6,686 bases of DNA from Pseudobdellovibrio sp. (GCA_025449725.1 JANWIU010000024.1:1-6686), one strand, 5' to 3'; shown: positions 1 to 6,146, counted from the first letter of the stretch. Notes: a model not told the origin generated them from the sequence alone. Numbers and translations are program-made.

Positions 1-414
1 GAAAGAATAGAGACGCTGGAGGCCGGTGGCGATGACTTTTTATCGAAGCCCTTTCACCCGCGTGAACTCATGTTGCGGGTAAAGAAGCGCTTAAATCCCT
101 TCACTCAGGACGAAGTCAGCTTCGTTGAGTTCGGTAATGCCAAAATGAACCTTAAATCCCGCCAGTGTTATATCAGCGAAGGTGAAGTTCTACTGACGCC
201 GAAGCAGTTTGAGATTTTGAAGCTATTAATAGAGAACAAATCTGAAGTGGTTTCTCGTCAGGTGTTTATGACGGAAATCTGGGGCCACAGTGATGTGACG
301 CCACGGAATGTGGACTCGCAAATTAACTACCTGAAAAAGAAGCTGGAAGGCTTTAACGGGCAAATTACATCGGTGGCCGGCTTCGGTTACCGCTTGGATT
401 TATTGAATTCCTAA
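1..414 (+). CDS. OmpR/PhoB-type response regulator, 3' part only
   Basis: The reading frame is open from base 1, so the start lies outside the window; 137 residues are visible. The first part is the end of a receiver domain: the Gly-Gly-Asp-Asp-Phe stretch followed by Ser-Lys-Pro-Phe (Lys at visible residue 16) is the conserved beta5 switch lysine and cis-proline of receiver domains. The phosphorylated aspartate is upstream and unseen. After a linker comes a winged-helix DNA-binding domain (about residues 41-135): a beta-hairpin, the 'LLTPKQFEILKLL' helix, the recognition-helix region 'TPRNVDSQINYLKKKL', and the wing ending in 'GFGYRL'. The family binds direct repeats as dimers after phosphorylation by a histidine kinase. 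No kinase gene lies downstream; a partner could lie upstream or elsewhere. The target genes cannot be told from this sequence. The gene is followed at once by a terminator, so it ends its transcription unit. Confidence 0.93.
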   Translation, partial: ERIETLEAGGDDFLSKPFHPRELMLRVKKRLNPFTQDEVSFVEFGNAKMNLKSRQCYISEGEVLLTPKQFEILKLLIENKSEVVSRQVFMTEIWGHSDVTPRNVDSQINYLKKKLEGFNGQITSVAGFGYRLDLLNS

Positions 415-444
415 GACTGTTTCATTTTGAGATCAGTCTTTTTT
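413..444 (+). terminator. Rho-independent terminator after the response regulator
   Basis: AAGACTG (413-419) pairs with CAGTCTT (434-440) across a 14-base loop and runs into a T tract (439-444). The left arm overlaps the stop codon of the response regulator. The 7-bp stem has modest GC content and the loop is long, so strength may be moderate. Confidence 0.7.
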
Positions 445-455
445 CTGAATTAACC

Positions 456-473
456 TGACAGCAATAATTGTCA
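456..473. promoter_or_regulatory. Inverted repeat TGACA-N8-TGTCA upstream of the exported-protein gene
   Basis: TGACA at 456-460 and TGTCA at 469-473 form a perfect 5-bp inverted repeat with an 8-base spacer, in the short gap before the gene at 549. The right half overlaps TTGTCA (468-473), which matches a sigma70 -35 box at five of six positions. No good -10 box lies at the usual distance; the best matches, such as TATTTA at 501-506, are poor. It could be an operator, a promoter part, or chance in AT-rich DNA. Confidence 0.25.
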
Positions 474-548
474 TTTTTGATTCCAATTAAATTGTAAATC
501 TATTTAGGATGGCAGCCCCTTTGCAATTTGAAGTGCATCGGAGGATTC

Positions 549-953
549 ATGAAATTATCTATTTTGTTCGGTTTGCTTTTAAGTGCCTTAACAGCCTCGG
601 CGATTGAAATTCCGGCCTCAATTGATTGCTTACTATATAGAGGTGATATTAATGATCACAACCCGGCTCTACCTCCGGCTATGCCGATTAGTTTTTCGCG
701 CGAAGAATTATCCGGTGTTGGAGGATGGAAGCCCGCCGGTGAATACGAAGGAATTAATTTGTCTCTTGATATATCTATGCCTAGAGAACAATACAATGAT
801 AGAGCGATGCAAGTTGTATTAAGCGAAACTTCAGCAGACAACATGACTGTTGTAACATTGGTTGCTTCTCACATGGAAGATAAGCGCTCTACCTTTATGT
901 ATCGCAAGCCGGGCAGCACTAAATTTGTCTTCATTAACTGTTTAGCAAAATAA
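549..953 (+). CDS. Small exported protein of unknown function (134 aa)
   Basis: I do not recognise the family. The ATG at 549 is chosen because GGAGG (540-544) sits just before it and a classic signal peptide follows: Met-Lys, a hydrophobic core of about 12 residues, then a likely signal peptidase I site after Ala-Ser-Ala (residue 18). An in-frame TTG at 528 would add seven residues ahead of the signal peptide and has no ribosome-binding site. The mature protein is about 116 residues with only two cysteines, Cys27 near the new N terminus and Cys131 four residues from the end, which suggests one disulfide closing the domain in the periplasm or outside. There is no lipobox and no further membrane segment. 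The middle is rich in Ser, Glu and Met, with no catalytic motif I can name. The gene stands alone, between the response-regulator terminator and a convergent tadA. Regulation by that response regulator is possible but unsupported. Confidence 0.8.
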   Translation: MKLSILFGLLLSALTASAIEIPASIDCLLYRGDINDHNPALPPAMPISFSREELSGVGGWKPAGEYEGINLSLDISMPREQYNDRAMQVVLSETSADNMTVVTLVASHMEDKRSTFMYRKPGSTKFVFINCLAK

Positions 954-974
954 TTTTAAAAAGAATTTGATATT

Positions 975-1006
975 AAAACCGGGAAATACTGCCGGTTTTA
1001 TTTTTT
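975..1006. terminator. Shared terminator between convergent genes
   Basis: AAAACCGG (975-982) pairs with CCGGTTTT (992-999) across a 9-base loop, followed by an A and six T on the plus strand. It closes the exported-protein gene. The stop codon of tadA (998-1000, minus strand) overlaps the right arm, and on the minus strand the stem ends in TTTT, so it probably also stops tadA transcription, less efficiently. Confidence 0.75.
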
Positions 1007-1528
1007 GTCTTGGCGTTTTAGTTTAAAGAAATTTTTAAGCATAAAACCGCACTCTTCTGCGAGAATACCCGCTGTGATTTCAAACTGGTGATTCAATCTT
1101 TTGTCAGAACCCAGTTGCGCCAAACTATGAAGCGCTCCACCTTTTGGATCGATCGCGCCGTAAACCACTCTTGATATTCGGGACTGCACCAGCGCACCCG
1201 CACACATGAAGCAGGGCTCGAGCGTCACATACAAAGTACAATCCAGCAGTCTCCAGGAGTTCAGTTTTTTACAGGCCCGGTGAATGGCAACCAATTCTGC
1301 GTGACCGAGAGTGGTATTGTGGGTTTCTCTGAGGTTGGTCGCTTGGGCGATGATTTTGCCGTCTTTATCGACAATTAGGGCACCGATGGGCACCTCGTTG
1401 CGGGTCTGGCCCTGTTTAGCCAGCTGAATAGCCTTCCTCATGAACTTTTCGTCCATGAGAGCTGGTTCTCTATCTTTGTCCAAATTACGTTGGCTACGCG
1501 CGTCAATAGGCGCATTCTTGAGTGTCAT
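998..1528 (-). CDS. tadA: tRNA-specific adenosine deaminase TadA
   Basis: Zinc-dependent deaminase that converts the wobble adenosine (A34) of tRNA-Arg(ACG) to inosine, letting one tRNA read CGU, CGC and CGA. In the 176-residue reading the cytidine-deaminase fold shows all its signatures: His-Ala-Glu (76-78), with zinc ligand His76 and proton-shuttle Glu78, and Pro-Cys-x-x-Cys (105-109), with ligands Cys106 and Cys109. The flanking 'SWRLLDCTLYVTLEP' and 'VVYGAIDPKGG' stretches are typical of TadA and separate it from guanine or cytosine deaminases. The start is uncertain. The ATG at 1528 has AAAGGG eight bases upstream but gives about 24 extra N-terminal residues not usual in the family. The ATG at 1456 (Met25) gives 'MDEKFMRKAIQLAK', as in B. 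subtilis and E. coli TadA, but has no clear ribosome-binding site. The gene is divergent from rpsU and convergent with the exported-protein gene. Confidence 0.95.
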   Translation of the reverse strand: MTLKNAPIDARSQRNLDKDREPALMDEKFMRKAIQLAKQGQTRNEVPIGALIVDKDGKIIAQATNLRETHNTTLGHAELVAIHRACKKLNSWRLLDCTLYVTLEPCFMCAGALVQSRISRVVYGAIDPKGGALHSLAQLGSDKRLNHQFEITAGILAEECGFMLKNFFKLKRQDKK

Positions 1529-1542
1529 TGGTAGGGCCCTTT

Positions 1543-1548
1543 GTTATA
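1543..1548 (-). promoter_or_regulatory. Possible -10 box for tadA
   Basis: On the minus strand this reads TATAAC, five of six matches to the sigma70 -10 consensus. No convincing -35 box lies 16-18 bases upstream. If it is used, transcription would start near 1536, downstream of the AAAGGG that would serve the long tadA start; that would favour the shorter tadA beginning at 1456. Confidence 0.25.
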
Positions 1549-1588
1549 CCTCTTTAGTTGATTTTCATTCTGCGAGCAAGGGACAAAC

Positions 1589-1594
1589 TAAAAT
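1589..1594 (+). promoter_or_regulatory. Possible -10 box of the rpsU operon promoter
   Basis: TAAAAT matches the sigma70 -10 consensus at five of six positions and would start transcription near 1601, about 30 bases before rpsU. The -35 region at the proper distance is poor; TTGATT at 1558-1563 is too far upstream. The 10-base perfect palindrome CTTTGCAAAG (1604-1613) lies at the predicted transcript start and could be an operator, or chance. This is the only upstream gap from which the four-gene operon could be driven. Confidence 0.35.
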
Positions 1595-1630
1595 TTGACC
1601 AGGCTTTGCAAAGTCCACATTGAGAGGCGG

Positions 1631-1840
1631 GTGACCACAGTGGCATTAGTTAAAGTAAAAGACGGAGAATCTTTTGAAGGAGCTTTCCGTAAATTCAAAA
1701 AGTCTTGCGAAAAAGCAGGAATTCTTTCTGAAATTAAAAAACGCGAACACTTCGAAAAACCGAGTGTTACCGCTAAGAAAAAATCTATCGCTGCACGCAA
1801 ACGCGCGCACAAAAAAGTTCGTCGTAGCTGGGGAGAATAG
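1631..1840 (+). CDS. rpsU: 30S ribosomal protein S21
   Basis: S21 sits on the platform of the small ribosomal subunit near the anti-Shine-Dalgarno end of 16S rRNA and helps initiation on natural mRNAs. The product is 69 residues, within the usual 65-71. The signature 'FKKSCEKAGILSEIKKREHFEKPS' region (split here as FKKSCEKAG and KKREHFEKPS) is followed by a highly basic Lys/Arg-rich tail. The GTG at 1631 is chosen with GAGAGG (1622-1627) just three bases upstream, which is tight. A second in-frame GTG at 1640 would give 66 residues and a more relaxed but long spacing, so either may be the true start. A TTG at 1595 would extend the N terminus beyond family length and lies at the presumed promoter. 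First gene of the operon with yqeY, dnaG and rpoD. Confidence 0.94.
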   Translation: MTTVALVKVKDGESFEGAFRKFKKSCEKAGILSEIKKREHFEKPSVTAKKKSIAARKRAHKKVRRSWGE

Positions 1841-1854
1841 TCGAAAGATTATTC

Positions 1855-1869
1855 CCTTCACTTTGAAGG
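1855..1869 (+). promoter_or_regulatory. Small hairpin covering the yqeY ribosome-binding site
   Basis: CCTTC (1855-1859) can pair with GAAGG (1865-1869) across the loop ACTTT. The right arm is part of the AAGGAG (1866-1871) that serves the GTG at 1881. It lies in the 40-base rpsU-yqeY gap, so ribosomes leaving rpsU could open it. A 5-bp stem is weak, and the control role is inference. Confidence 0.3.
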
Positions 1870-1880
1870 AGTTCACCGTC

Positions 1881-2336
1881 GTGGAATTACGCGAAAAAAT
1901 ATTGGCCGACATCAAGTCGGCCATGGTGTCTAAAGACACAGTTAAATTAAATACTCTCAGATTTTTAAACGCTCAGATTAAAAATAAAGAAATCGATTCA
2001 AGACCGACTCCGATAACGGCAGATGACGTTATGGCTGTGGTTAAAAAACTTGTTAAACAGAGAAAAGAATCGATTGAGCAATTCTCGGCCGCCGGCCGTA
2101 CTGATTTGGCCGACAACGAGACTGCAGAGCTAAAAGTATTGGAATCTTACTTGCCCGCCCAAATGGGCAAAGAGCAAATTGAAAAAATCGTAACGGAAGT
2201 CATAACTGCCGTGGGTGCTAAATCCATCAAAGATATGGGTGCAGTTATGAAGGAAACTCAGGCCAGAACAGCCGGAGCTGCCGACGGAAAATTAATGAGC
2301 GAAGTTATTAAAGCGAAGCTTGCATCGTTAACTTAA
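1881..2336 (+). CDS. yqeY: GatB/YqeY domain protein
   Basis: A 151-residue alpha-helical protein of the YqeY family, related to the tail domain of the GatB subunit of Asp-tRNA(Asn)/Glu-tRNA(Gln) amidotransferase, which contacts tRNA. The function of free-standing YqeY is not established; a tRNA-linked role is the usual inference from the domain. Family signatures are 'TLRFLNAQIKNKEID' (residues 25-39), 'KQRKESIEQF' (59-68), 'LESYLPAQM' (87-95) and 'DMGAVMKE' (118-125). The length is close to the roughly 147 residues usual for the family. The GTG at 1881 is chosen because AAGGAG (1866-1871) lies nine bases upstream; the frame stays open back to an ATG at 1674, but that part overlaps rpsU and encodes nothing familiar. 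In Bacillus and relatives yqeY also follows rpsU, while enterobacteria lack it at this point, so its place between rpsU and dnaG makes a composite operon. Confidence 0.92.
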   Translation: MELREKILADIKSAMVSKDTVKLNTLRFLNAQIKNKEIDSRPTPITADDVMAVVKKLVKQRKESIEQFSAAGRTDLADNETAELKVLESYLPAQMGKEQIEKIVTEVITAVGAKSIKDMGAVMKETQARTAGAADGKLMSEVIKAKLASLT

Positions 2337-2345
2337 GTTGAATAT

Positions 2346-2402
2346 CAGTATTCGGAATTCTGTACTGAATTCTGAATGCAGTTAACAGTATTCTGAATAC
2401 CG
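2346..2402. repeat. Three spaced 13-base quasi-palindromes upstream of dnaG
   Basis: Three related units occur: GTATTCGGAATTC (2348-2360), GAATTCTGAATGC (2367-2379) and GTATTCTGAATAC (2388-2400), consensus GWATTCKGAATNC. Their centres are at 2354, 2373 and 2394, so 19 and 21 bases apart, about two helical turns. Each is nearly its own reverse complement, as expected of a dimer-binding site. In RNA, unit 1 pairs with unit 2 (13 bp with two G-U pairs, 6-base loop). Unit 2 can instead pair with unit 3 (about ten pairs with a mismatch, 8-base loop), and unit 1 with unit 3. The element could be an operator, an attenuator-like switch or a small repeat insertion. I cannot match it to a named motif. 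Confidence 0.7.
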
Positions 2403-2405
2403 AAG

Positions 2406-2426
2406 AAAAAAACCGGAGGTTTTTTT
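2406..2426 (+). promoter_or_regulatory. A7CC/GGT7 hairpin enclosing the dnaG ribosome-binding site
   Basis: Seven A plus CC (2406-2414) pair with GG plus seven T (2418-2426) around the loop GGA. The dnaG ribosome-binding site GGAGG (2415-2419) forms the loop and the top of the stem, and the last two T are the first two bases of the TTG start codon at 2425. It resembles a weak intrinsic terminator, but its T tract is inside the stem, so hiding the ribosome-binding site is at least as likely. In E. coli a terminator sits between rpsU and dnaG and lowers dnaG expression; this one is in a comparable place. Confidence 0.5.
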
Positions 2427-4257
2427 GCGTTTTCCCCCTGAATTCGTGGACCGAGTGCAAGAAGCCAACAACCTAGTTACGATCATCTCTCAGTACACAC
2501 AATTAAAACATAGCGGCTCAGGTTTTATGGGCCGTTGTCCATTTCCGGACCACGCTGAAAAGACAGCGAGTTTTTCCGTTTCGGAATCCAAGCAGGTCTA
2601 TCACTGCTTCGGTTGTAAAAAGAGCGGAAACATCTTTAGCTTTTTGCGTGATTACAATGGCATGAGCTTCCCGGAAGCGGTTGAATACCTGGCGGACAAG
2701 GCGGGAATTTCTTTACCGGAAATTCAGGATCCGCAAAAAAACGAGCAGTACAACGAAGTTCAAGATAAGAAAAAACAAATGCTGAAGTTGAATAAGATGG
2801 CTTTGCATTTTTTTACTGAAACTCTCAAACGGGTTTCAACGGATCATCCCATAAAATCATATATTCAACGAAGAAAATTAACGGCAGAAACCATTGAAGA
2901 ATTTCAAATCGGTTTTGCACCGGTAGAATGGGAAGGCTTAGCCAATCATTTGCACCGTCAGAATATTTCTTTAAACCTGGCTGAAGAGGCACGGTTAGTA
3001 AAAGCTCGCAAAGAAGGAAACGGTTTTTTTGATATTTTCAGAGACAGATTGATGTTTCCGATTGTTTCAGCGTCAGGTGAAGTTTTGGCATTCGGTGGCC
3101 GCATTCACGATCAAGGCGAGCCGAAATATTTAAACAGCCCTGAGACTTTGGTTTTTAATAAGAGTAAAACCTTGTACGGTTTGGCCCAAACCGCTAAGTG
3201 GATTCGCTCTGAAGATTCGGTCATTATTGTTGAAGGTTATATGGACCTTGTTTCTCTTTACCAGGCCGGTATTAAGAATTTGGCCGCGAGTATGGGAACG
3301 GCATTAACCGCCGAGCATGCCAAACTCATCAAACGAATGACGAATAATGTGGTTTGTCTTTTTGACAGCGACAATGCCGGCCAGCAAGCGGCTGAACGTA
3401 GTTTACCGTTGTTATTGGCAGCGGGCTTGTATCCAAAGGGTTTGATCTTGGCTGATGCCAAAGATCCTGATGAATTCGTCAATAAATTCGGAGTGGAAGC
3501 CCTGAAACAAAAAATCGAATCCAGCCCGGAATTATTTAATATGGTTTTGCAGATGTGGATGCGGGATTACCGGGGCGAGGCCTCTCAAAAAGTAAAGATA
3601 ATGGATCAGGTTCGTCCCGTTTTTGATGCTATTCCGGATAAGAGACTAAAAAGTTTATATGCCCAGGAGCTTTCATACCGTATGAATGTCGGCTTAGACT
3701 GGGTGCGTGCAGCTTTGACCGCACCTCTAAATAGGCCGGAAGGCAGTCGTGTAGCGAGCGAATACTCTAGTGGTGAAGGCACTCAAGCTGTTCTTAAAAA
3801 CTCTGAAATTCCGGCCCGCAAGCCTTTAATTTCGATCTCAGGTGCTCCTCATGCGGAAATTTTATTACTGCAACTTTCACTCAAGAGTCGTGCCAATTTT
3901 GAACAAGTATGTAGTCAGCAAATCTTAAGCCAAATCAGTCACTTAGGTATTAAAACTGTGTTCGAAAAAGCCGAGCAAGTTTATAGACAGGACGACTCTA
4001 AGTTTGATAGATTAACCAGTCTGTTAATCGAGTACGTGGACGCTCCTGAATTAATGTTTTCTAACTCTTCAGATTTAGATGAAGAGAAAGAGAAAAAAAT
4101 GATTTCAGATTGCGTGAAGCGCATTCAGCAGTTGTTTTTAAAAGACCAGGCAAAAAGAATCGGCCAGGGGATAAATAAAAACGATACTGAAAAGTTACAG
4201 GAGATCGGCGAACTGAACAAAAGCCGTCTCTCTTTGAACAAGACAGATAAGAATTAG
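2425..4257 (+). CDS. dnaG: DNA primase DnaG
   Basis: Makes the RNA primers for replication at the fork, working with the DnaB helicase. The 610 residues show the normal order. An N-terminal CHC2 zinc domain has likely ligands Cys38, His43, Cys61 and Cys64. The catalytic core carries 'FGGRI' (223-227) and the Toprim motifs: Glu270-Gly-Tyr-Met-Asp273, then Asp314-Ser-Asp316, then 'KDPDEF' (346-351); these acidic residues bind the catalytic metals. A divergent C-terminal helicase-binding region covers about residues 475-610. The zinc motif reads Cys-Pro-Phe-Pro-Asp-His, so Cys and His are four residues apart instead of the two in the common CPFH form. The TTG at 2425 is accepted because GGAGG lies five bases upstream, the N terminus matches family length, and the next Met (residue 35) would cut the zinc domain. 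The start sits in a hairpin. Spacing to rpoD is 24 bases, including a run of seven T. Confidence 0.97.
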   Translation: MRFPPEFVDRVQEANNLVTIISQYTQLKHSGSGFMGRCPFPDHAEKTASFSVSESKQVYHCFGCKKSGNIFSFLRDYNGMSFPEAVEYLADKAGISLPEIQDPQKNEQYNEVQDKKKQMLKLNKMALHFFTETLKRVSTDHPIKSYIQRRKLTAETIEEFQIGFAPVEWEGLANHLHRQNISLNLAEEARLVKARKEGNGFFDIFRDRLMFPIVSASGEVLAFGGRIHDQGEPKYLNSPETLVFNKSKTLYGLAQTAKWIRSEDSVIIVEGYMDLVSLYQAGIKNLAASMGTALTAEHAKLIKRMTNNVVCLFDSDNAGQQAAERSLPLLLAAGLYPKGLILADAKDPDEFVNKFGVEALKQKIESSPELFNMVLQMWMRDYRGEASQKVKIMDQVRPVFDAIPDKRLKSLYAQELSYRMNVGLDWVRAALTAPLNRPEGSRVASEYSSGEGTQAVLKNSEIPARKPLISISGAPHAEILLLQLSLKSRANFEQVCSQQILSQISHLGIKTVFEKAEQVYRQDDSKFDRLTSLLIEYVDAPELMFSNSSDLDEEKEKKMISDCVKRIQQLFLKDQAKRIGQGINKNDTEKLQEIGELNKSRLSLNKTDKN

Positions 4258-4281
4258 TTTTTTTAAAACGTGTGGGGTTGA

Positions 4282-6093
4282 ATGGCAGAGAAAAATTCTA
4301 AAGACGAAGCCAAAGTTCTTTCCATTGCAGAGCAAGAAGTCATAGCTAGAGAAGAAGTTCAGAAGGTAATCAAGCTCGCAAAAGAAAAAGGCAAAGTCAC
4401 GATTGAAGAAATCAATGAGGGGTTACCGGCTGACGTAGTCGAAGTAGCGGTTCTTGATGCCTTCATGCAATCACTTGAAGCTAACGGTGTGGTCATTACT
4501 GATCACACGGAAGCAGCTCGTGCAGAAGAGAAAGAAGAATTTCTTTCTGAACCGGATAAAGAAGAAGATGAAGATGAAGACGAACCTAAAGCCGGTGAAG
4601 ATGCAAAGGGCAGCGATCCTGTTCGACTTTACTTGCGTAAAATGGGATCTGTTTCCTTACTAACTCGTGATGGTGAGGTCGAGATCGCGAAACGTATCGA
4701 ACGCGGAGAGCGTGAGATCGTTCGTTCTATGTTGTTATCTCCTTTGGGAACATTTGAGATTATCAATTTAGGTAACCGTCTTAATCAGGGCCGTATTAAA
4801 GTTAAAGCGATTTTCCGTGGTCTTGAAGATGAAGACACTCAGTACGACGAAAAAGAATACATCGAAAAAATTCATCAGTTGATGGCGATCGTTACCAAGT
4901 ATCAGACTGCCACTGAAAAACACTTTACACAGTTACGCGATGAGAATTTAAATGCAGCCGCACGAACTAAAGTGATGGATGATTTAAAAGTATTGAACGT
5001 TGAATTGATGGCTAATTTTGAGTCTATCAACTTTAACCGTAAAACAATCAATCGCGTTGTAATTAAATTTAAAAATTTAGTAAATCGTATGAGTTCTTTA
5101 CGCCGTCGTATCAAAGACGGTATGGAAAAAACATTCTCAAAAGACGTTAACTCTTTAGTTGAACGTATGAAGCTTGTTGAAACCAACGAAAAAGAACTGG
5201 CTAAGATGACCCGCGATACCGGTTTGTCTTTCGGACGTTTCCGTACTTATGCCCTTCAGGCACAAGAGGCTGAACGCCGCTTGGTGCGTTTGCACCAAGA
5301 TACAGCCATGAACTTCAAATGGATCCAAGAGACTTACACAGCCATTTGGAAGGGTGAGCGCGAAGCTGATTTAGCGAAATCTGAATTAGTGGAAGCGAAC
5401 TTGCGTCTCGTGGTTTCGATTGCAAAAAAATACACGAACCGTGGTCTTCAGTTCCTGGATCTTATTCAGGAAGGTAACATCGGTTTAATGAAAGCCGTTG
5501 ATAAATTTGAATACCGCCGTGGTTTCAAATTTTCAACTTACGCCACTTGGTGGATCCGTCAGGCCATCACGCGTGCGATCGCCGATCAGGCCCGTACAAT
5601 CCGTATTCCTGTTCATATGATCGAAACCATTAATAAACTTGTGCGTACACAGCGTTTATTGGTTCAAGAGCTGGGCCGTGAAGCCACTCCTGAAGAGATC
5701 GCAGACAAAATGGATATGCCGGTTGATAAAGTCCGTAAGGTTTTAAAAATCGCAAAAGAGCCGATCAGCTTAGAAACTCCAGTTGGTGAAGAAGAAGATT
5801 CTCACTTGGGAGATTTCATTGAAGACAAAAAAGTTATCAATCCTGCAGAAGCAATTGTTAACTTGAATTTGGCAGAACAAACCCGCCGTGTGTTATCGAC
5901 ACTGACTCCGCGTGAAGAAAAAGTTCTTCGTATGCGTTTCGGTATCGGTGAAGAATCCGATCACACTTTGGAAGAAGTGGGGCAGGATTTTAACGTAACA
6001 CGTGAGCGTATCCGTCAGATTGAGGCGAAGGCATTACGTAAATTACGCCACCCTAGTCGTTCGAATAAACTGAAAACGTTTGTAGATAGCTAG
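4282..6093 (+). CDS. rpoD: Primary RNA polymerase sigma factor RpoD (sigma70)
   Basis: Housekeeping sigma factor that directs RNA polymerase to -35/-10 promoters. The 603 residues carry all group 1 regions: region 1.1 (about 10-75), an acidic linker rich in Glu and Asp (82-106), region 1.2 beginning 'DPVRLYLRKMG' (112-122), a long non-conserved segment (about 150-360), and regions 2.1-2.4 (about 366-440) with 'FSTYATWWIRQAITRAIADQ', which melts and reads the -10 box (Gln427 and Thr430 match E. coli Gln437 and Thr440). Region 3 follows, then region 4 (about 525-600) with the -35 reading helix 'VTRERIRQIEAKALRKLRHP'. Region 1.1 plus the non-conserved segment separates it from stress or alternative sigma factors. 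ATG start; GGGG (4274-4277) four bases upstream is only a fair ribosome-binding site, so coupling to dnaG across the 24-base gap is plausible. Last gene of the operon. Confidence 0.98.
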   Translation: MAEKNSKDEAKVLSIAEQEVIAREEVQKVIKLAKEKGKVTIEEINEGLPADVVEVAVLDAFMQSLEANGVVITDHTEAARAEEKEEFLSEPDKEEDEDEDEPKAGEDAKGSDPVRLYLRKMGSVSLLTRDGEVEIAKRIERGEREIVRSMLLSPLGTFEIINLGNRLNQGRIKVKAIFRGLEDEDTQYDEKEYIEKIHQLMAIVTKYQTATEKHFTQLRDENLNAAARTKVMDDLKVLNVELMANFESINFNRKTINRVVIKFKNLVNRMSSLRRRIKDGMEKTFSKDVNSLVERMKLVETNEKELAKMTRDTGLSFGRFRTYALQAQEAERRLVRLHQDTAMNFKWIQETYTAIWKGEREADLAKSELVEANLRLVVSIAKKYTNRGLQFLDLIQEGNIGLMKAVDKFEYRRGFKFSTYATWWIRQAITRAIADQARTIRIPVHMIETINKLVRTQRLLVQELGREATPEEIADKMDMPVDKVRKVLKIAKEPISLETPVGEEEDSHLGDFIEDKKVINPAEAIVNLNLAEQTRRVLSTLTPREEKVLRMRFGIGEESDHTLEEVGQDFNVTRERIRQIEAKALRKLRHPSRSNKLKTFVDS

Positions 6094-6116
6094 ATTTAAA
6101 AACATATTTTAGAATT

Positions 6117-6146
6117 AAAAAGGAGAGTGAAAACTCTCCTTTTTTT
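6117..6146 (+). terminator. Strong Rho-independent terminator of the rpsU-rpoD operon
   Basis: AAAAAGGAGAGT (6117-6128) pairs perfectly with ACTCTCCTTTTT (6133-6144) around a stable GAAA tetraloop, with the T run continuing to 6146. The 12-bp stem begins 24 bases after the rpoD stop and marks the end of the operon. Confidence 0.92.

Noticed and set aside
528..548. TTG start seven codons before the exported protein
   Set aside because: It has no ribosome-binding site and would put residues ahead of a well-formed signal peptide.
1595..1630. TTG start giving a longer S21
   Set aside because: S21 would be longer than the family range, and the start falls at the presumed promoter.
1674..1880. 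Extension of the yqeY frame back to an ATG at 1674
   Set aside because: It overlaps rpsU in another frame, its translation matches nothing expected, and the GTG at 1881 has a good ribosome-binding site and family-like N terminus.
4258..4264. Run of seven T after the dnaG stop as a terminator
   Set aside because: No stem precedes it, and rpoD follows within 24 bases.
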